Positions 8,532 through 17,325 of a DNA stretch of 64,000 nucleotides are shown in pieces. Location of the stretch: contig NZ_CP180351.1 of the NCBI RefSeq assembly GCF_048006345.1, positions 3,410,001 through 3,474,000 on the forward strand. Direction: 5' to 3'. This DNA is from Marivita sp030148515 (GTDB taxonomy: Bacteria > Pseudomonadota > Alphaproteobacteria > Rhodobacterales > Rhodobacteraceae). Below the pieces are notes generated by a model, which did not search any database, was not told where the DNA came from, and saw only the letters and a list, made by a program, of their open reading frames with translations. A program made the translations under genes and the position numbers. The number at the start of each line of letters is the position of its first letter. Position 1 is the stretch's first letter.

Positions 8532-9493
8532 CATTCAGCCATGTGGCAGGCCACACGTATCCCGTTCAACTGCCTCATGTCCGGGCGTTTTTTCCGACAG
8601 ATGTCCTGTGCAATGGGACAGCGCGGGTGAAACGCGCAGCCGGGTGGCGGATTGATCGGATCGGGAATTTCCCCCTCGGGCGGCTGAACCTCGCGGCCGA
8701 AGCCATCCATCTGCGGTGCCGCTGCCAGCAGCATTTGCGTATAGGGATGTTTTGGGCTGTTGAAGAGGTCTTCCGGTTCGGCCTCTTCCACCAAACGCCC
8801 GAGATACAGCACGCCAATCCGATCCGCCATGTGGCGCACCACGGTCAGGTCATGGCTGATGAGCACATAGGTCAGACCGAAATCGTCCTTCAGATCGCTC
8901 ATCAGGTTCAGAACCTGCGCCTGTACCGACACATCCAAAGCCGAGGTCGGCTCGTCACAGACGATCAGGTTCGGCTCTGAGGCCAGCGCGCGGGCGATGC
9001 AGATCCGTTGACGTTGGCCACCGGAGAATTCGTGTGGGAATTTCCCTGCGTCCTGAACCGACAGGCCCACCTGTTCAAGCAGCCGTTCCGCCAGCCCTTC
9101 GGTATTGCCACCCCGCGAGGCAACTGGTTCCACGATGATATCATTCACACGCCAGCGCGGATTGAGCGACGCGTAGGGGTCCTGAAAGATCATCTGGATG
9201 TCAGACCGGATCGCGTCGATCTTGGCGGCGTCGGTTTCGCTGGCCAGATCAATACCTTCGATCTCGACCACGCCTGAGGTCGGTTTCAGCAGACCCACCA
9301 GCATCTTGCCTATGGTCGATTTGCCCGACCCGCTTTCCCCCACAAGCGCGTAGGTGCTGCGCGGTTCCACATCGAAATCCACCTCGGACACAGCCGTCAG
9401 GAACGCTTTGGGACGACGTTCGATTACCCTGTTCAGCCAGGGCTTCGACACGTCAAACACGCGACTGAGGTTTTTGACCCGAACAAGCGCCAT
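8531..9493 (-). CDS. ABC transporter ATP-binding protein, peptide/opine type (OppF/DppF-like)
   Basis: This 320-residue cytosolic ATPase subunit is the last gene of a five-gene importer operon. Walker A is GESGSGKST, the signature is FSGGQRQRI, Walker B plus catalytic Glu is LIVCDEPTSALD, and the switch His lies in LISHDLTVV. The C terminus has the oligopeptide-ABC cysteine segment GCAFHPRCPIAQDIC, which in this family can bind an Fe-S cluster. The start at 9493 overlaps the stop of the partner ATPase; the much longer upstream open frame is only antisense-free space over that gene. It pairs with the upstream ATPase as a heterodimer. Confidence 0.92.
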   Translation of the reverse strand: MALVRVKNLSRVFDVSKPWLNRVIERRPKAFLTAVSEVDFDVEPRSTYALVGESGSGKSTIGKMLVGLLKPTSGVVEIEGIDLASETDAAKIDAIRSDIQMIFQDPYASLNPRWRVNDIIVEPVASRGGNTEGLAERLLEQVGLSVQDAGKFPHEFSGGQRQRICIARALASEPNLIVCDEPTSALDVSVQAQVLNLMSDLKDDFGLTYVLISHDLTVVRHMADRIGVLYLGRLVEEAEPEDLFNSPKHPYTQMLLAAAPQMDGFGREVQPPEGEIPDPINPPPGCAFHPRCPIAQDICRKKRPDMRQLNGIRVACHMAE

Positions 9494-10467
9494 CAGATGA
9501 CCTTTTCTTCGACAAGGGGATACCAGCAAGCCGCTTGACCATTGCTCACACGCGGCACAGGGGACTGCCGGCATTTGTCCGTTGCGTGGGGGCAGCGGGG
9601 GTTGAACGCACATCCGTCCGGTACAGCATCGAGGCGCGGCATGGCACCGGGGATCTGGTGCAAACGGCTTTTGCCCTGCGAAGCAAGGGGGGTCGAGGCC
9701 ATCAGCCCATGCGTGTAGGGATGCTGTGGGTGGGTCAGCACGTTGCGGACCGGACCCAGTTCGGCGAGGCGCCCGGCATACATCACCGCGACACGATCGG
9801 TGGCTTCGGCAATCACCCCCATGTCGTGTGTGATTAGCATCACCGCCGTTCCGCGATCCCGGCACAGGCGACGCAACAGCGCGATGATCTGCGCCTGCAC
9901 CGACACGTCGAGCGCGGTGGTCGGTTCATCCGCGATGATCAGAGAGGGCTCGGCACAGAGCGCCAAGGCGATGACCACGCGTTGCCGCATCCCGCCGCTG
10001 AATTCGTGCGGATAACTGTTCACGCGCTCTGCCGCGCCGGGGATGCCGACTTCTTCCAAAGCAGCAACTGCACGTTTCTCGGCTTCGGAACGGCTGATTG
10101 GCAGGTGGGTCAGCATGGTTTCGGTGAGCTGATCCCCGATCCGCAAAAGCGGATTGAGCGAGGTCAGCGGGTCTTGAAAGACCATGCCGATTTCCTTGCC
10201 CCGCAGCCGTCGCATCGCATCACCAGTGAGGTGGTCGATGCGTTTTCCATTCAGCCAAATCTCCCCCTTGGAGATATGCGCTGGGGGATTGAGAAGGCCG
10301 ATCACAGCATTGCCCGCCATCGACTTGCCCGCGCCACTTTCGCCGACGACGCCAAGGATCTCTCCGGCTGCGATGTCGTAGCTGACGCCATCCACCGGGC
10401 GCACGATGCCGTGCCGCGTGGGAATTTCGACCGACAGGTCGCGGATCGACAGAACTGGATCAGCCAT
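9493..10467 (-). CDS. ABC transporter ATP-binding protein, peptide/opine type (OppD/DppD-like)
   Basis: The 324-residue ATPase partner has Walker A GESGAGKSM (Met in place of the usual final Thr/Ser-x pattern, still with the key Lys-Ser), signature FSGGMRQRVVI, Walker B LIIADEPTTALD and a switch His in ITHDMG. The C-terminal segment DGCAFNPRCPHATDKC is diagnostic of the oligopeptide ABC family. The start and stop codons touch or overlap both neighbours, indicating translational coupling within the importer operon. Confidence 0.92.
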   Translation of the reverse strand: MADPVLSIRDLSVEIPTRHGIVRPVDGVSYDIAAGEILGVVGESGAGKSMAGNAVIGLLNPPAHISKGEIWLNGKRIDHLTGDAMRRLRGKEIGMVFQDPLTSLNPLLRIGDQLTETMLTHLPISRSEAEKRAVAALEEVGIPGAAERVNSYPHEFSGGMRQRVVIALALCAEPSLIIADEPTTALDVSVQAQIIALLRRLCRDRGTAVMLITHDMGVIAEATDRVAVMYAGRLAELGPVRNVLTHPQHPYTHGLMASTPLASQGKSRLHQIPGAMPRLDAVPDGCAFNPRCPHATDKCRQSPVPRVSNGQAACWYPLVEEKVI

Positions 10468-11411
10468 CAGCGTAGCCTCGGGTTCAGGGCGTCGCGCAGC
10501 CAGTCACCCAGCAGGTTGACCGACAGGGCCAGTGCAAGAAGAGTGACCGCCGGGAACAGAAGAATCCACCACTCGCCCGAGAAAAGGAAGCCCTGCCCGA
10601 TGCGGATCAGGGTTCCGAGGGATGGCTGCGTTGGTGGAGCCCCCACACCAAGGAAGCTGAGCGTCGCTTCGGCGATGATGGCCAAGGCAAGCGAGATCGT
10701 CGCGATCACAAGAACCGGTGACAGCACATTTGGCAGGATGTGCCGCAGCATAATTGCGCCCGGTGTCCGACCGATCAGCCGGGCCGCCTGCACGTATTCC
10801 TTGTTCTTTTCCACCAGCGTTGCCCCGCGCACCACACGCGCGAACTGCACCCAATCTGACAGGCCAATGGCAAGGATCAGAACCCAGATTGCCATCTGGT
10901 CGCGATATTCGACCGGTGTCACACCCTTGGCGATCCCGAAGATCAGCATGGCGACAAGGATCGACGGGAAGGTCAACTGCACATCCGCGGTCCGCATGAT
11001 GATGGTTTCGGTCCAGCCGCCGACATACCCCGAGATCAGACCAAGTGTGATGCCCAGAACCATCGCGAAGAATACGGCTGCCACGCCGACGAACAGCGAA
11101 ATCCGCATGCCGTAAAGGATGGTCGAAAACACGTCGCGCCCCTGGTCATCTGTCCCCAAGAGGAACGTTTCCCCGGTGAACGCATTGGGCGTCATTGGCG
11201 CGGTAAATCCGTTCATCAGGTTGAGCGAGGCTGGGTTGAACGGATTGGTCGGTGCGATGAGCGGGGCAAAGACAGCCGACAGCACAAGCAGCAGAACAAC
11301 CGCCGCAGAGACCATCGCAACGGGCGACCGGCGGAATGTGTAATAGAGGTCGCTGTCGAGCGCGATCCGCAGGCGCGACTTCGGCTTCACCGGAATTGGG
11401 ACATCCGACAT
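10467..11411 (-). CDS. ABC transporter permease, peptide type (DppC-like)
   Basis: This 314-residue inner-membrane subunit has about six membrane segments, a cytoplasmic N terminus of ~40 residues, and the C-type periplasmic segment after TM1 (Pro/Asn-rich, ending GTDDQGRDVFSTILYG, typical of DppC/OppC). The EAA loop that contacts the ATPases lies in AEATLSFLGVGAPPTQPSLG. It overlaps the ATPase gene downstream and the DppB-like gene upstream by single codons. Confidence 0.92.
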   Translation of the reverse strand: MSDVPIPVKPKSRLRIALDSDLYYTFRRSPVAMVSAAVVLLLVLSAVFAPLIAPTNPFNPASLNLMNGFTAPMTPNAFTGETFLLGTDDQGRDVFSTILYGMRISLFVGVAAVFFAMVLGITLGLISGYVGGWTETIIMRTADVQLTFPSILVAMLIFGIAKGVTPVEYRDQMAIWVLILAIGLSDWVQFARVVRGATLVEKNKEYVQAARLIGRTPGAIMLRHILPNVLSPVLVIATISLALAIIAEATLSFLGVGAPPTQPSLGTLIRIGQGFLFSGEWWILLFPAVTLLALALSVNLLGDWLRDALNPRLR

Positions 11412-12391
11412 CAGTGGCCTCCTGACCGGTCTGCCCGCAAACGCGGGTCAATGAAGAAGTAGAGGATGTCGACGAGAAGATTGATCCCGACGAACATAAC
11501 GGAGATCAGCATCAGATACGCGGCCATCACGGGAATATCGACGAACTGAATGGCATTGATGAAGAGCAGGCCAACCCCCGGCCATTGGAACACGGTTTCG
11601 GTGATGATCGCAAAGGCGATGATCGCGCCCAGCTGAAGTCCAATCACCGTGATGACAGGCACCATCGTGTTCTTGAGCGCATGACGGAAATTCACCGCCC
11701 GATCACGCAGACCCCGCGCGCGCGCAAAGCGGATGTAATCCTGCCTCAGTACCTCGAGCATCTCGGAGCGGACAAGCCGCATGATCAGTGTCATCTGATA
11801 GAGCCCCAGCGTGATCGACGGCAGGATCAGCGCTTTAAGCCCGCTTTCTGTCAGAAACCCGGTGGACCAGCCACCAAGATCCACGGTCTCACCCCGCCCG
11901 AAACTGGGGAGCCATCCCAGTTCGACAGAGAACAGGTAGATGAGCAGAATACCGATCAGGAAGGTGGGCAAGGACACCCCTAGCAAAGAGGCGGACATGA
12001 TCACATTCGCAAGCACTCCATCGCGTCGAATAGCCGTGAACACACCCAAAGCGATACCGAACAGGATCGCCAGAACACCAGACACCATGGCAAGTTCCAG
12101 CGTGGCTGGTGCGCGTTCCAACAGGATCTCTGCAACCGGTCGTCCCTGCCGATAGCTCACCCCGAAATTACCCTGCACCGCGCCTTCAAGGAACTTGTAG
12201 TACTGCACGACAAAGGGCTGATCGAGACCAAGCTGCGCACGCAGACGGTCGATATCTTCGGCGGTGCGTTCCTGACCCAGCATGTTGTCGATGGGATCGC
12301 CCACAAAGCGGAACATCGAAAAGGCGACAAGCCCGACGATCAGCAGAACAAGTGCCGATTGCCCAACACGCTGAATGATATATGCGAGCAT
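11411..12391 (-). CDS. ABC transporter permease, peptide type (DppB-like)
   Basis: This 326-residue inner-membrane subunit has six predicted membrane segments. The DppB/OppB start (YIIQRVGQSALVLLIVGLVAF) is clear, and a RxxMLEVLRQDYIRFARARG coupling segment and a C-terminal YFFIDPRLR are present. Together with the DppC-like subunit it forms the channel. It is separated from the binding-protein gene by 170 bases holding a strong hairpin, unlike the overlaps downstream. Confidence 0.92.
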   Translation of the reverse strand: MLAYIIQRVGQSALVLLIVGLVAFSMFRFVGDPIDNMLGQERTAEDIDRLRAQLGLDQPFVVQYYKFLEGAVQGNFGVSYRQGRPVAEILLERAPATLELAMVSGVLAILFGIALGVFTAIRRDGVLANVIMSASLLGVSLPTFLIGILLIYLFSVELGWLPSFGRGETVDLGGWSTGFLTESGLKALILPSITLGLYQMTLIMRLVRSEMLEVLRQDYIRFARARGLRDRAVNFRHALKNTMVPVITVIGLQLGAIIAFAIITETVFQWPGVGLLFINAIQFVDIPVMAAYLMLISVMFVGINLLVDILYFFIDPRLRADRSGGH

Positions 12392-12499
12392 GCCGCCCCC
12401 GAAAATTCGTGTCTCGGAACCTTCCCGGCCCCGATCCGTATCAGTGTCCGGCGTGATAAGGGTCGCTTATCAAATTTGTCCGGAAACTGCTGTAGTAGG

Positions 12500-12525
12500 C
12501 CGCGGTCCAACATCTTGGACCGCGG
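12500..12525. repeat. perfect 11-bp inverted repeat between binding protein and permease genes
   Basis: CCGCGGTCCAA (12500-12510) and its exact complement (12515-12525) surround a 4-base loop. There is no T-run on the minus-strand exit, so it looks like an mRNA-stabilising or partial-attenuation hairpin in the binding-protein/permease gap, the situation known from other binding-protein operons such as malE-malF. Confidence 0.75.
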
Positions 12526-12561
12526 TACAAACGTTTACTGCCGATTGGTGCAGCAGCACGC

Positions 12562-14142
12562 TCAGTTCATTGTGAAGTACTTGATCTTCGGCTGATCCTC
12601 GGGATCGACCTCGATGCCAACCTTTTCGGACATGCCCCAGTTCAGAACCTGGTGGTGGATCGGGATGTACAGCTGTTCATCCTGAATAACCCGCCAGATC
12701 GAGGCGATGTCCGCGTTCCGCGCGTCTAGATCGGTGTTCGAGGCAAGCGATTTGATCTTCGCATCCAGTTCGTCATTGTCATAGCCGGTGCCGTTCCATG
12801 TGCCGATGTCGGATTCACGACCGTGCACAAGGAAGTTGAAGATGTATTCGGAATCGTAGGTCGGAACACCCCAGCCCAGCATGTAGAAATCGGTGTTTCC
12901 GTCTGTAATCAGCGGGAAGTGCTGCGCCTTGGTTTTGGCATCCAGGTTCACGGTGATTCCGATCTGACCCAGCATGCCCACGGCGGCCTGACAGATCGCT
13001 TCATCGTTGACGTAGCGATCGTTCGGGCAATCCAGACGGATCGAAAAACCGTCGCCATAACCGGCTTCGGCCATAAGCGCTTTGGCGGCTTCGATATCGG
13101 TCGACGATTCGGCATCCATCTCGGCGGTCCAACCGTTGACGAAGGGCGGTGCGATCATGCCTGCTGGCTGGCTCTGGCCACGCATGACGACCTGTTGGAT
13201 GGCATCGCGGTTGATCGCCATCGACATGGCCTTGCGCACACGCACATCGGCCAACGGGTTCTTGCCGTCGATGTTATCCGCTTCGATGTCATCGGCGCCC
13301 ATGTTCATACCAAAGAAAATCACGCGGTTCTGCGGAGCCTGTTTCACGACAAGACCATCGGCATTGTTCACGCGTTCAAGATCCTGCACCGGCATGTCCT
13401 GAAGGAAATCAACCTCGCCCGACAGGAGCGCCGCAACACGGGTCGCCGCGTTCTGGATCGGCGTGTAGACAATTTCCGTCACTTCCATCGGGAACTGGTC
13501 AATGCCCCAGTAATTGTCATTCTTGACCATGACGGTCTTTACGTCCGGTTCCCGGCTTTGCAGCACGTAAGGCCCGGTGCCGTTGGCATTGGTGGTGGCA
13601 AAGGTGATCTCGCCGCCTTCAAAGTCCTGAACATTGACCGTGTTGTTCGCCTCGGTCCAGCCTTTGTCCATGATGAACAGGTTGGTGAGGTTCGACGGCA
13701 GAATCGGGTTCGGACCGTCGGTGACCATTTCGATGGTGTAATCGTCCACAGCACGCACTTCGGTGATCGACCCGATGAGTTCTTTCATGTCCGAGTTGGG
13801 CTGCTTGGCGCGTTCAAAGCTGAAGACAACGTCCTCGGCAGTGAAATCCGACCCGTCATGGAATTTGACGCCCTGACGGAGATTGAAAACCCACACATTG
13901 GGATCGTCGGCGCTGGGTGCCCAATCGGTTGCGAGAGCGGGCTCAAACGCGCCCGTCACGTCGCGGATGATGAGCGGTTCGTACATCTGGTGGCGGATGG
14001 TGTGGGTCGGACCTTCGTTCTGCGCATGCGGATCAAGCGTCAAAGCGTCGCCGGAACGAGCCCAGCGCAAGGTTTCGGCACTGACCGTGGCCGTCGTGGC
14101 CAAAAGTGCAGCAGCCATGGAAATAGCAAATGTCGTCTTCAT
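12562..14142 (-). CDS. ABC transporter substrate-binding protein, peptide/opine family 5
   Basis: This 526-residue periplasmic protein has a clear signal peptide (MKTTF start, hydrophobic core, cleavage after VSA). The mature protein starts with the family-5 pattern LRWARSGDALTLDPH, followed by MYEPLIIRD and NLRQGVKFHDGSDFTAEDVVFSFER, as in DppA/OppA/GsiB homologues. Start 14142 is chosen by the signal peptide and an AGGGAA site; the in-frame extension to 14229 is not credible. It leads the importer operon. The substrate could be peptides, opines or glycosides and cannot be settled from sequence. Confidence 0.93.
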   Translation of the reverse strand: MKTTFAISMAAALLATTATVSAETLRWARSGDALTLDPHAQNEGPTHTIRHQMYEPLIIRDVTGAFEPALATDWAPSADDPNVWVFNLRQGVKFHDGSDFTAEDVVFSFERAKQPNSDMKELIGSITEVRAVDDYTIEMVTDGPNPILPSNLTNLFIMDKGWTEANNTVNVQDFEGGEITFATTNANGTGPYVLQSREPDVKTVMVKNDNYWGIDQFPMEVTEIVYTPIQNAATRVAALLSGEVDFLQDMPVQDLERVNNADGLVVKQAPQNRVIFFGMNMGADDIEADNIDGKNPLADVRVRKAMSMAINRDAIQQVVMRGQSQPAGMIAPPFVNGWTAEMDAESSTDIEAAKALMAEAGYGDGFSIRLDCPNDRYVNDEAICQAAVGMLGQIGITVNLDAKTKAQHFPLITDGNTDFYMLGWGVPTYDSEYIFNFLVHGRESDIGTWNGTGYDNDELDAKIKSLASNTDLDARNADIASIWRVIQDEQLYIPIHHQVLNWGMSEKVGIEVDPEDQPKIKYFTMN

Positions 14143-14335
14143 GAGACTTCCCTGTTTTTTGTTATAGATGATGATTTGATGTGCCGACACTGTTCGCCAA
14201 GCGGGCCCAATTGGCAAGCCCCGAGGCAAAACACAGGCGCCACGTCAATTTCGCCTCGAACGAAGCACAGGCCACGACGACCGTGTTTCACCAGAAACAG
14301 GCGGTTTTTGTCATTCTTTCAGTTCTAGGGAAGAG

Positions 14336-14421
<86 letters not shown>

Positions 14422-14572
14422 AGGTGTCGTGACGCTGGCGTTTAATCCGGTCCCGAAAGGGTGTCAACGGGCTTTTCGCGGCTTTTGTGCGTTGCTTTGC
14501 GGCAATCCTGCACCTTGCCCGCGAGAGGCGACAACGGTAGAGGTCAGTCAAGCTATGATTGGGAGCATTCAC

Positions 14573-15553
14573 ATGTCCAAACTCGTCACGATCTACGGCG
14601 GCTCGGGGTTTGTCGGGCGCTATATCGCGCGGCGGATGGCCAAGCAGGGATGGCGGGTTCGCGTTGCCGTGCGGCGTCCGAACGAAGCGATTTTCGTAAA
14701 GCCTTATGGCGTGGTCGGTCAGGTTGAACCGATCCTGTGCAACATCCGCGACGATGCCAGCGTGCGGGCCGCGATGCAGGGCGCGGATGCGGTTGTCAAT
14801 TGCGTGGGCATCCTTGCGAAAAATGGCAAGAATACCTTTGACGCAGTTCAGGCCGAAGGCGCCGGGCGGGTTGCGCGGCTTGCGGCCGAGGCCGGCATCG
14901 AAACGATGGTGCATGTTTCGGCCATCGGCGCCGATACCAAGAGCGAAAGCGATTACCAGCGCACCAAAGGAGAGGGCGAAGCAGCCGTTCTTGAACACAT
15001 GCCCAATGCCGTGATCCTGCGCCCGTCGATCGTGTTTGGCCCAGAAGACGGGTTCTTCAATCGCTTTGCTGGCATGACCCGGCTTGGCCCGATTCTTCCG
15101 GTTGTCGGTGCAGATACCAAGTTCCAGCCGGTCTATGTCGATGACGTGGCCCAAGCAGCGTGCCTCGCTGTCACCGGTCATGCAGCGCCGGGCATTTACG
15201 AACTGGGTGGTCCGGATGTGAACACATTCCGCGAGTTGATGCAGGAGATGCTCAAGGTCATCCGTCGACGTCGTCTGATCCTCAACATTCCGTTCTTCGC
15301 TGCGTCGATCATGGGCGGTTTGTTCGACTTTGCCAGCGCCATCAGCGGCGGTCTGATCCCGGCGATGGTGACGAGCGATCAGGTCAAGAACCTGAAGAAC
15401 GACAACGTCGTATCCGACGGTGCAAAAACATTTGCGGATCTTGGTATCAAACCGACAGCCTTGGAAGCTGTGTTGCCCGACTATCTGTGGCGGTTCCGGC
15501 CGTCCGGGCAATATTCCGGGATCAAGGAAAGCGCCAAGAACCTTCGGGCCTGA
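14573..15553 (+). CDS. NDUFA9-like NAD(P)-binding protein (atypical SDR)
   Basis: A 326-residue Rossmann-fold protein of the complex I NDUFA9 subunit-like group of atypical short-chain dehydrogenases. The N-terminal nucleotide motif is TIYGGSGFVGRYIARR (residues 5-20); VNCVGIL and an HVSAIGAD segment follow, and a Tyr-x3-Lys equivalent is replaced by YQRTKGEGE. The start at 14573 has GGGAG seven bases upstream; the ATG at 14555 lacks one. In alphaproteobacteria such proteins occur outside the nuo operon. A role in respiratory complex I is family knowledge and not shown here. Confidence 0.85.
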   Translation: MSKLVTIYGGSGFVGRYIARRMAKQGWRVRVAVRRPNEAIFVKPYGVVGQVEPILCNIRDDASVRAAMQGADAVVNCVGILAKNGKNTFDAVQAEGAGRVARLAAEAGIETMVHVSAIGADTKSESDYQRTKGEGEAAVLEHMPNAVILRPSIVFGPEDGFFNRFAGMTRLGPILPVVGADTKFQPVYVDDVAQAACLAVTGHAAPGIYELGGPDVNTFRELMQEMLKVIRRRRLILNIPFFAASIMGGLFDFASAISGGLIPAMVTSDQVKNLKNDNVVSDGAKTFADLGIKPTALEAVLPDYLWRFRPSGQYSGIKESAKNLRA

Positions 15554-15585
15554 CCTTCCCATTCAAGATCAAGACGATCCTCCGA

Positions 15586-15852
15586 TCAGTGACCGCGTGC
15601 CAAGGTCCCTAGGGCTTTGGCATTTGCACATCCCGGCGGAGGTAATTTCGCGTGGGATTTTTGCGATCCAAGCCAGCTTTGACAGTTCTCGACAAGAGCA
15701 CAGGCCCGGCACGCCGTCACCAGGGATGCATAGTCCTGCGCGCTTAATCGACCTTGCGCCATGGCTTCGGAAAAGCTGATGCCCATGACCTTGCCCACGC
15801 TGCGTGTCAGCCAGAAGTGCAATTCGGCGTCACCGACATGTTGGACGGTCAT
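15586..15852 (-). CDS. DUF6455 family small cysteine protein (copy 3)
   Basis: An 88-residue protein, the last of three tandem paralogues. It has a helical N-terminal half (ELHFWLTRSVGKVMGISFSEAM) and the family cysteine motif C-x2-C-x5-C in CRACALVENCQSWL, ending with a CANAKAL segment that adds a fourth Cys. The function of the family is unknown; the spacing suggests a small metal or redox site. It overlaps the upstream copy by 4 bases. The start at 15852 is set by that overlap and by alignment with the sister proteins. Confidence 0.75.
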   Translation of the reverse strand: MTVQHVGDAELHFWLTRSVGKVMGISFSEAMAQGRLSAQDYASLVTACRACALVENCQSWLGSQKSHAKLPPPGCANAKALGTLARGH

Positions 15853-16145
15853 CCTGTCTGCCTTTCTGCAAGTACTCTCAGCCTTTCGGCGTTGATGCAC
15901 GCGACAGGAGGGGTTGCATCACCCTCGCTGTCTTGTCGGTCAAGCCACCGCTGACACCCTTCGACCCAGTCGCAAGACCGGCATGTGTTCACCATGTCAG
16001 CCCAGCATTCGGCGCTTAGATCACCACGTGCCGCAGCAGCCGCTGGGTCAATGTCACAGGCTTTGGCCATGCGTTGAACTAGCCAGTAATGCTCGGTCGC
16101 GTCGCCAAGAAGCCGCCATGCCACCGATCCGGCGTCGCGGGTCAT
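15849..16145 (-). CDS. DUF6455 family small cysteine protein (copy 2)
   Basis: A 98-residue paralogue of its neighbours. The N-terminal part (HYWLVQRMAKACDIDPAAAA) aligns with copy 3, and the motif is CRSCDWVEGCQRWLD (C-x2-C-x5-C), followed by a CINAERL segment matching CANAKAL of copy 3. It overlaps both neighbours by four bases, so the three proteins should be co-translated. No signal peptide or membrane segment is visible. Confidence 0.78.
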   Translation of the reverse strand: MTRDAGSVAWRLLGDATEHYWLVQRMAKACDIDPAAAAARGDLSAECWADMVNTCRSCDWVEGCQRWLDRQDSEGDATPPVACINAERLRVLAERQTG

Positions 16146-16396
16146 TTCGCCCCCAGTTGATCGAACAGATCACCGTTCCGGCAGTAATCCGGCAAGTTCA
16201 ACTGTGGCCCAGCGCTGTCCAGAAGGCATTTGCATGCGTCCGGCTGGGTGCAGCCCAGACACCGGTCGACGGACTGATCGAATTGGTCTTCCGAGAGTTC
16301 GGCGCGGAGAATCATCTCCTGCAGATCAAGGCCCTGTCGGTCGGCCATGCCGAGAACCAACTGCGTATGCGCATCACGTTTTGAATCGTAGGACAT
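16142..16396 (-). CDS. DUF6455 family small cysteine protein (copy 1)
   Basis: An 84-residue protein, first of the trio. It has the helical N terminus (HTQLVLGMADRQGLDLQEMILRAEL) and CLGCTQPDACKCLLD (C-x2-C-x5-C). The start at 16396 is supported by GGGGAG at 7-base spacing; in-frame starts at 16411 and 16465 are poorer. It diverges most from the other two copies, with an extra Cys immediately after the motif (CKC) and a C in DYCRNGD. Confidence 0.75.
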   Translation of the reverse strand: MSYDSKRDAHTQLVLGMADRQGLDLQEMILRAELSEDQFDQSVDRCLGCTQPDACKCLLDSAGPQLNLPDYCRNGDLFDQLGAK

Positions 16397-16474
16397 CACA
16401 ATGCTCCCCATTGTTCTGTCCCAAGGGTAAGCGAGGCGATCACCGCAAACCTTGATGCAGGTCAAGCCTCGTTG

Positions 16475-17194
16475 TCAGAGGCCCGCTGCCGTTCGACGCA
16501 CAATCTCCATTCGCGCGGCATTGGGTGGATGGGTGCCAAGGAACCGGTTTCCGGGGTCCGGAATCCGGTTGAAGAACTGGGCACCGCGTACGGGATCGTA
16601 GCCCGCGCGGGCTGTGATGACCGTACCCAATTGATCAGCTTCCAGTTCAAAATCCTTGGAATAGGTCCGTGCCCCGAGGGACGCACCAATCTGTTCCGCC
16701 GACTGGACAGTGGCTGCATCCGCACCACCGAGCGCTGCAAGACCGGACAGGATAACTGCCCCAACTGCTGCGTTCTGCTGGGTACGGCCAAGATGGCCCA
16801 GAACATGGTGTGCCGCCTCGTGACCCATCACGAAGGCCAGTTCATCGGCATTACCGACGGATGCGATAAGCGCAAGGTTGAAAGCAAGGATCGGTCGTCC
16901 GTTGCGATCCACTGTTTGAAACGCGTTGGGCGGTTGGCCCGGACGATCATCGACGACGATCTGGAAATCGCAATTCGCCCCCGGCACAAGACGCCGGCAT
17001 TCGCGCTCTGCGACTGGTTCGACCGTTTCAACGACGGACACGAATTGACGCGCCGCCACCCCTGCTCGGGTGCGGGCGTCCTGTTGCGAGACTTGCGTTG
17101 ATCCACCCTGCGGGCGCGGCTGCACCTGCGACGTCGGTGCCGGAACATCGCACGCTGCAAGAGCGACAAAAGCAAAGAGAACGAGCCAGCGCAT
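16475..17194 (-). CDS. M48 family zinc metallopeptidase, lipoprotein
   Basis: A 239-residue secreted peptidase. MRWLVLFAFVALAAC is a lipoprotein signal with lipobox LAAC (Cys 15). The catalytic zinc site is MGHEAAHH (HExxH), with the third ligand Glu in FELEADQLG and a late His in LGTHPPNAARM, as in Oma1/BepA/LoiP-like peptidases. It probably acts on misfolded periplasmic or outer-membrane proteins. The start at 17194 is chosen for the lipobox; upstream in-frame starts would bury the signal. It is followed after about 80 bases by the DUF6455 trio on the same strand. Confidence 0.9.
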   Translation of the reverse strand: MRWLVLFAFVALAACDVPAPTSQVQPRPQGGSTQVSQQDARTRAGVAARQFVSVVETVEPVAERECRRLVPGANCDFQIVVDDRPGQPPNAFQTVDRNGRPILAFNLALIASVGNADELAFVMGHEAAHHVLGHLGRTQQNAAVGAVILSGLAALGGADAATVQSAEQIGASLGARTYSKDFELEADQLGTVITARAGYDPVRGAQFFNRIPDPGNRFLGTHPPNAARMEIVRRTAAGL

Positions 17195-17325
17195 CAAGAC
17201 ACTCCCAGGATCTGAGACCTTCAAAATAGGGGCATCAGGGATGACCTGCCAGTCCCGAATTCCCCTGAGTGGTTTTTCGCAGATCGTCATTGGCATTTGC
17301 CCGGACGGCACGCTAGGGTTGACCC

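Noticed and set aside
12823..14328. Long plus-strand open frame (about 500 codons) opposite the binding-protein gene
   Set aside because: Antisense frame of a high-GC gene; composition His/Arg/Val-rich with no domain, while the minus-strand protein has a signal peptide and family motifs.
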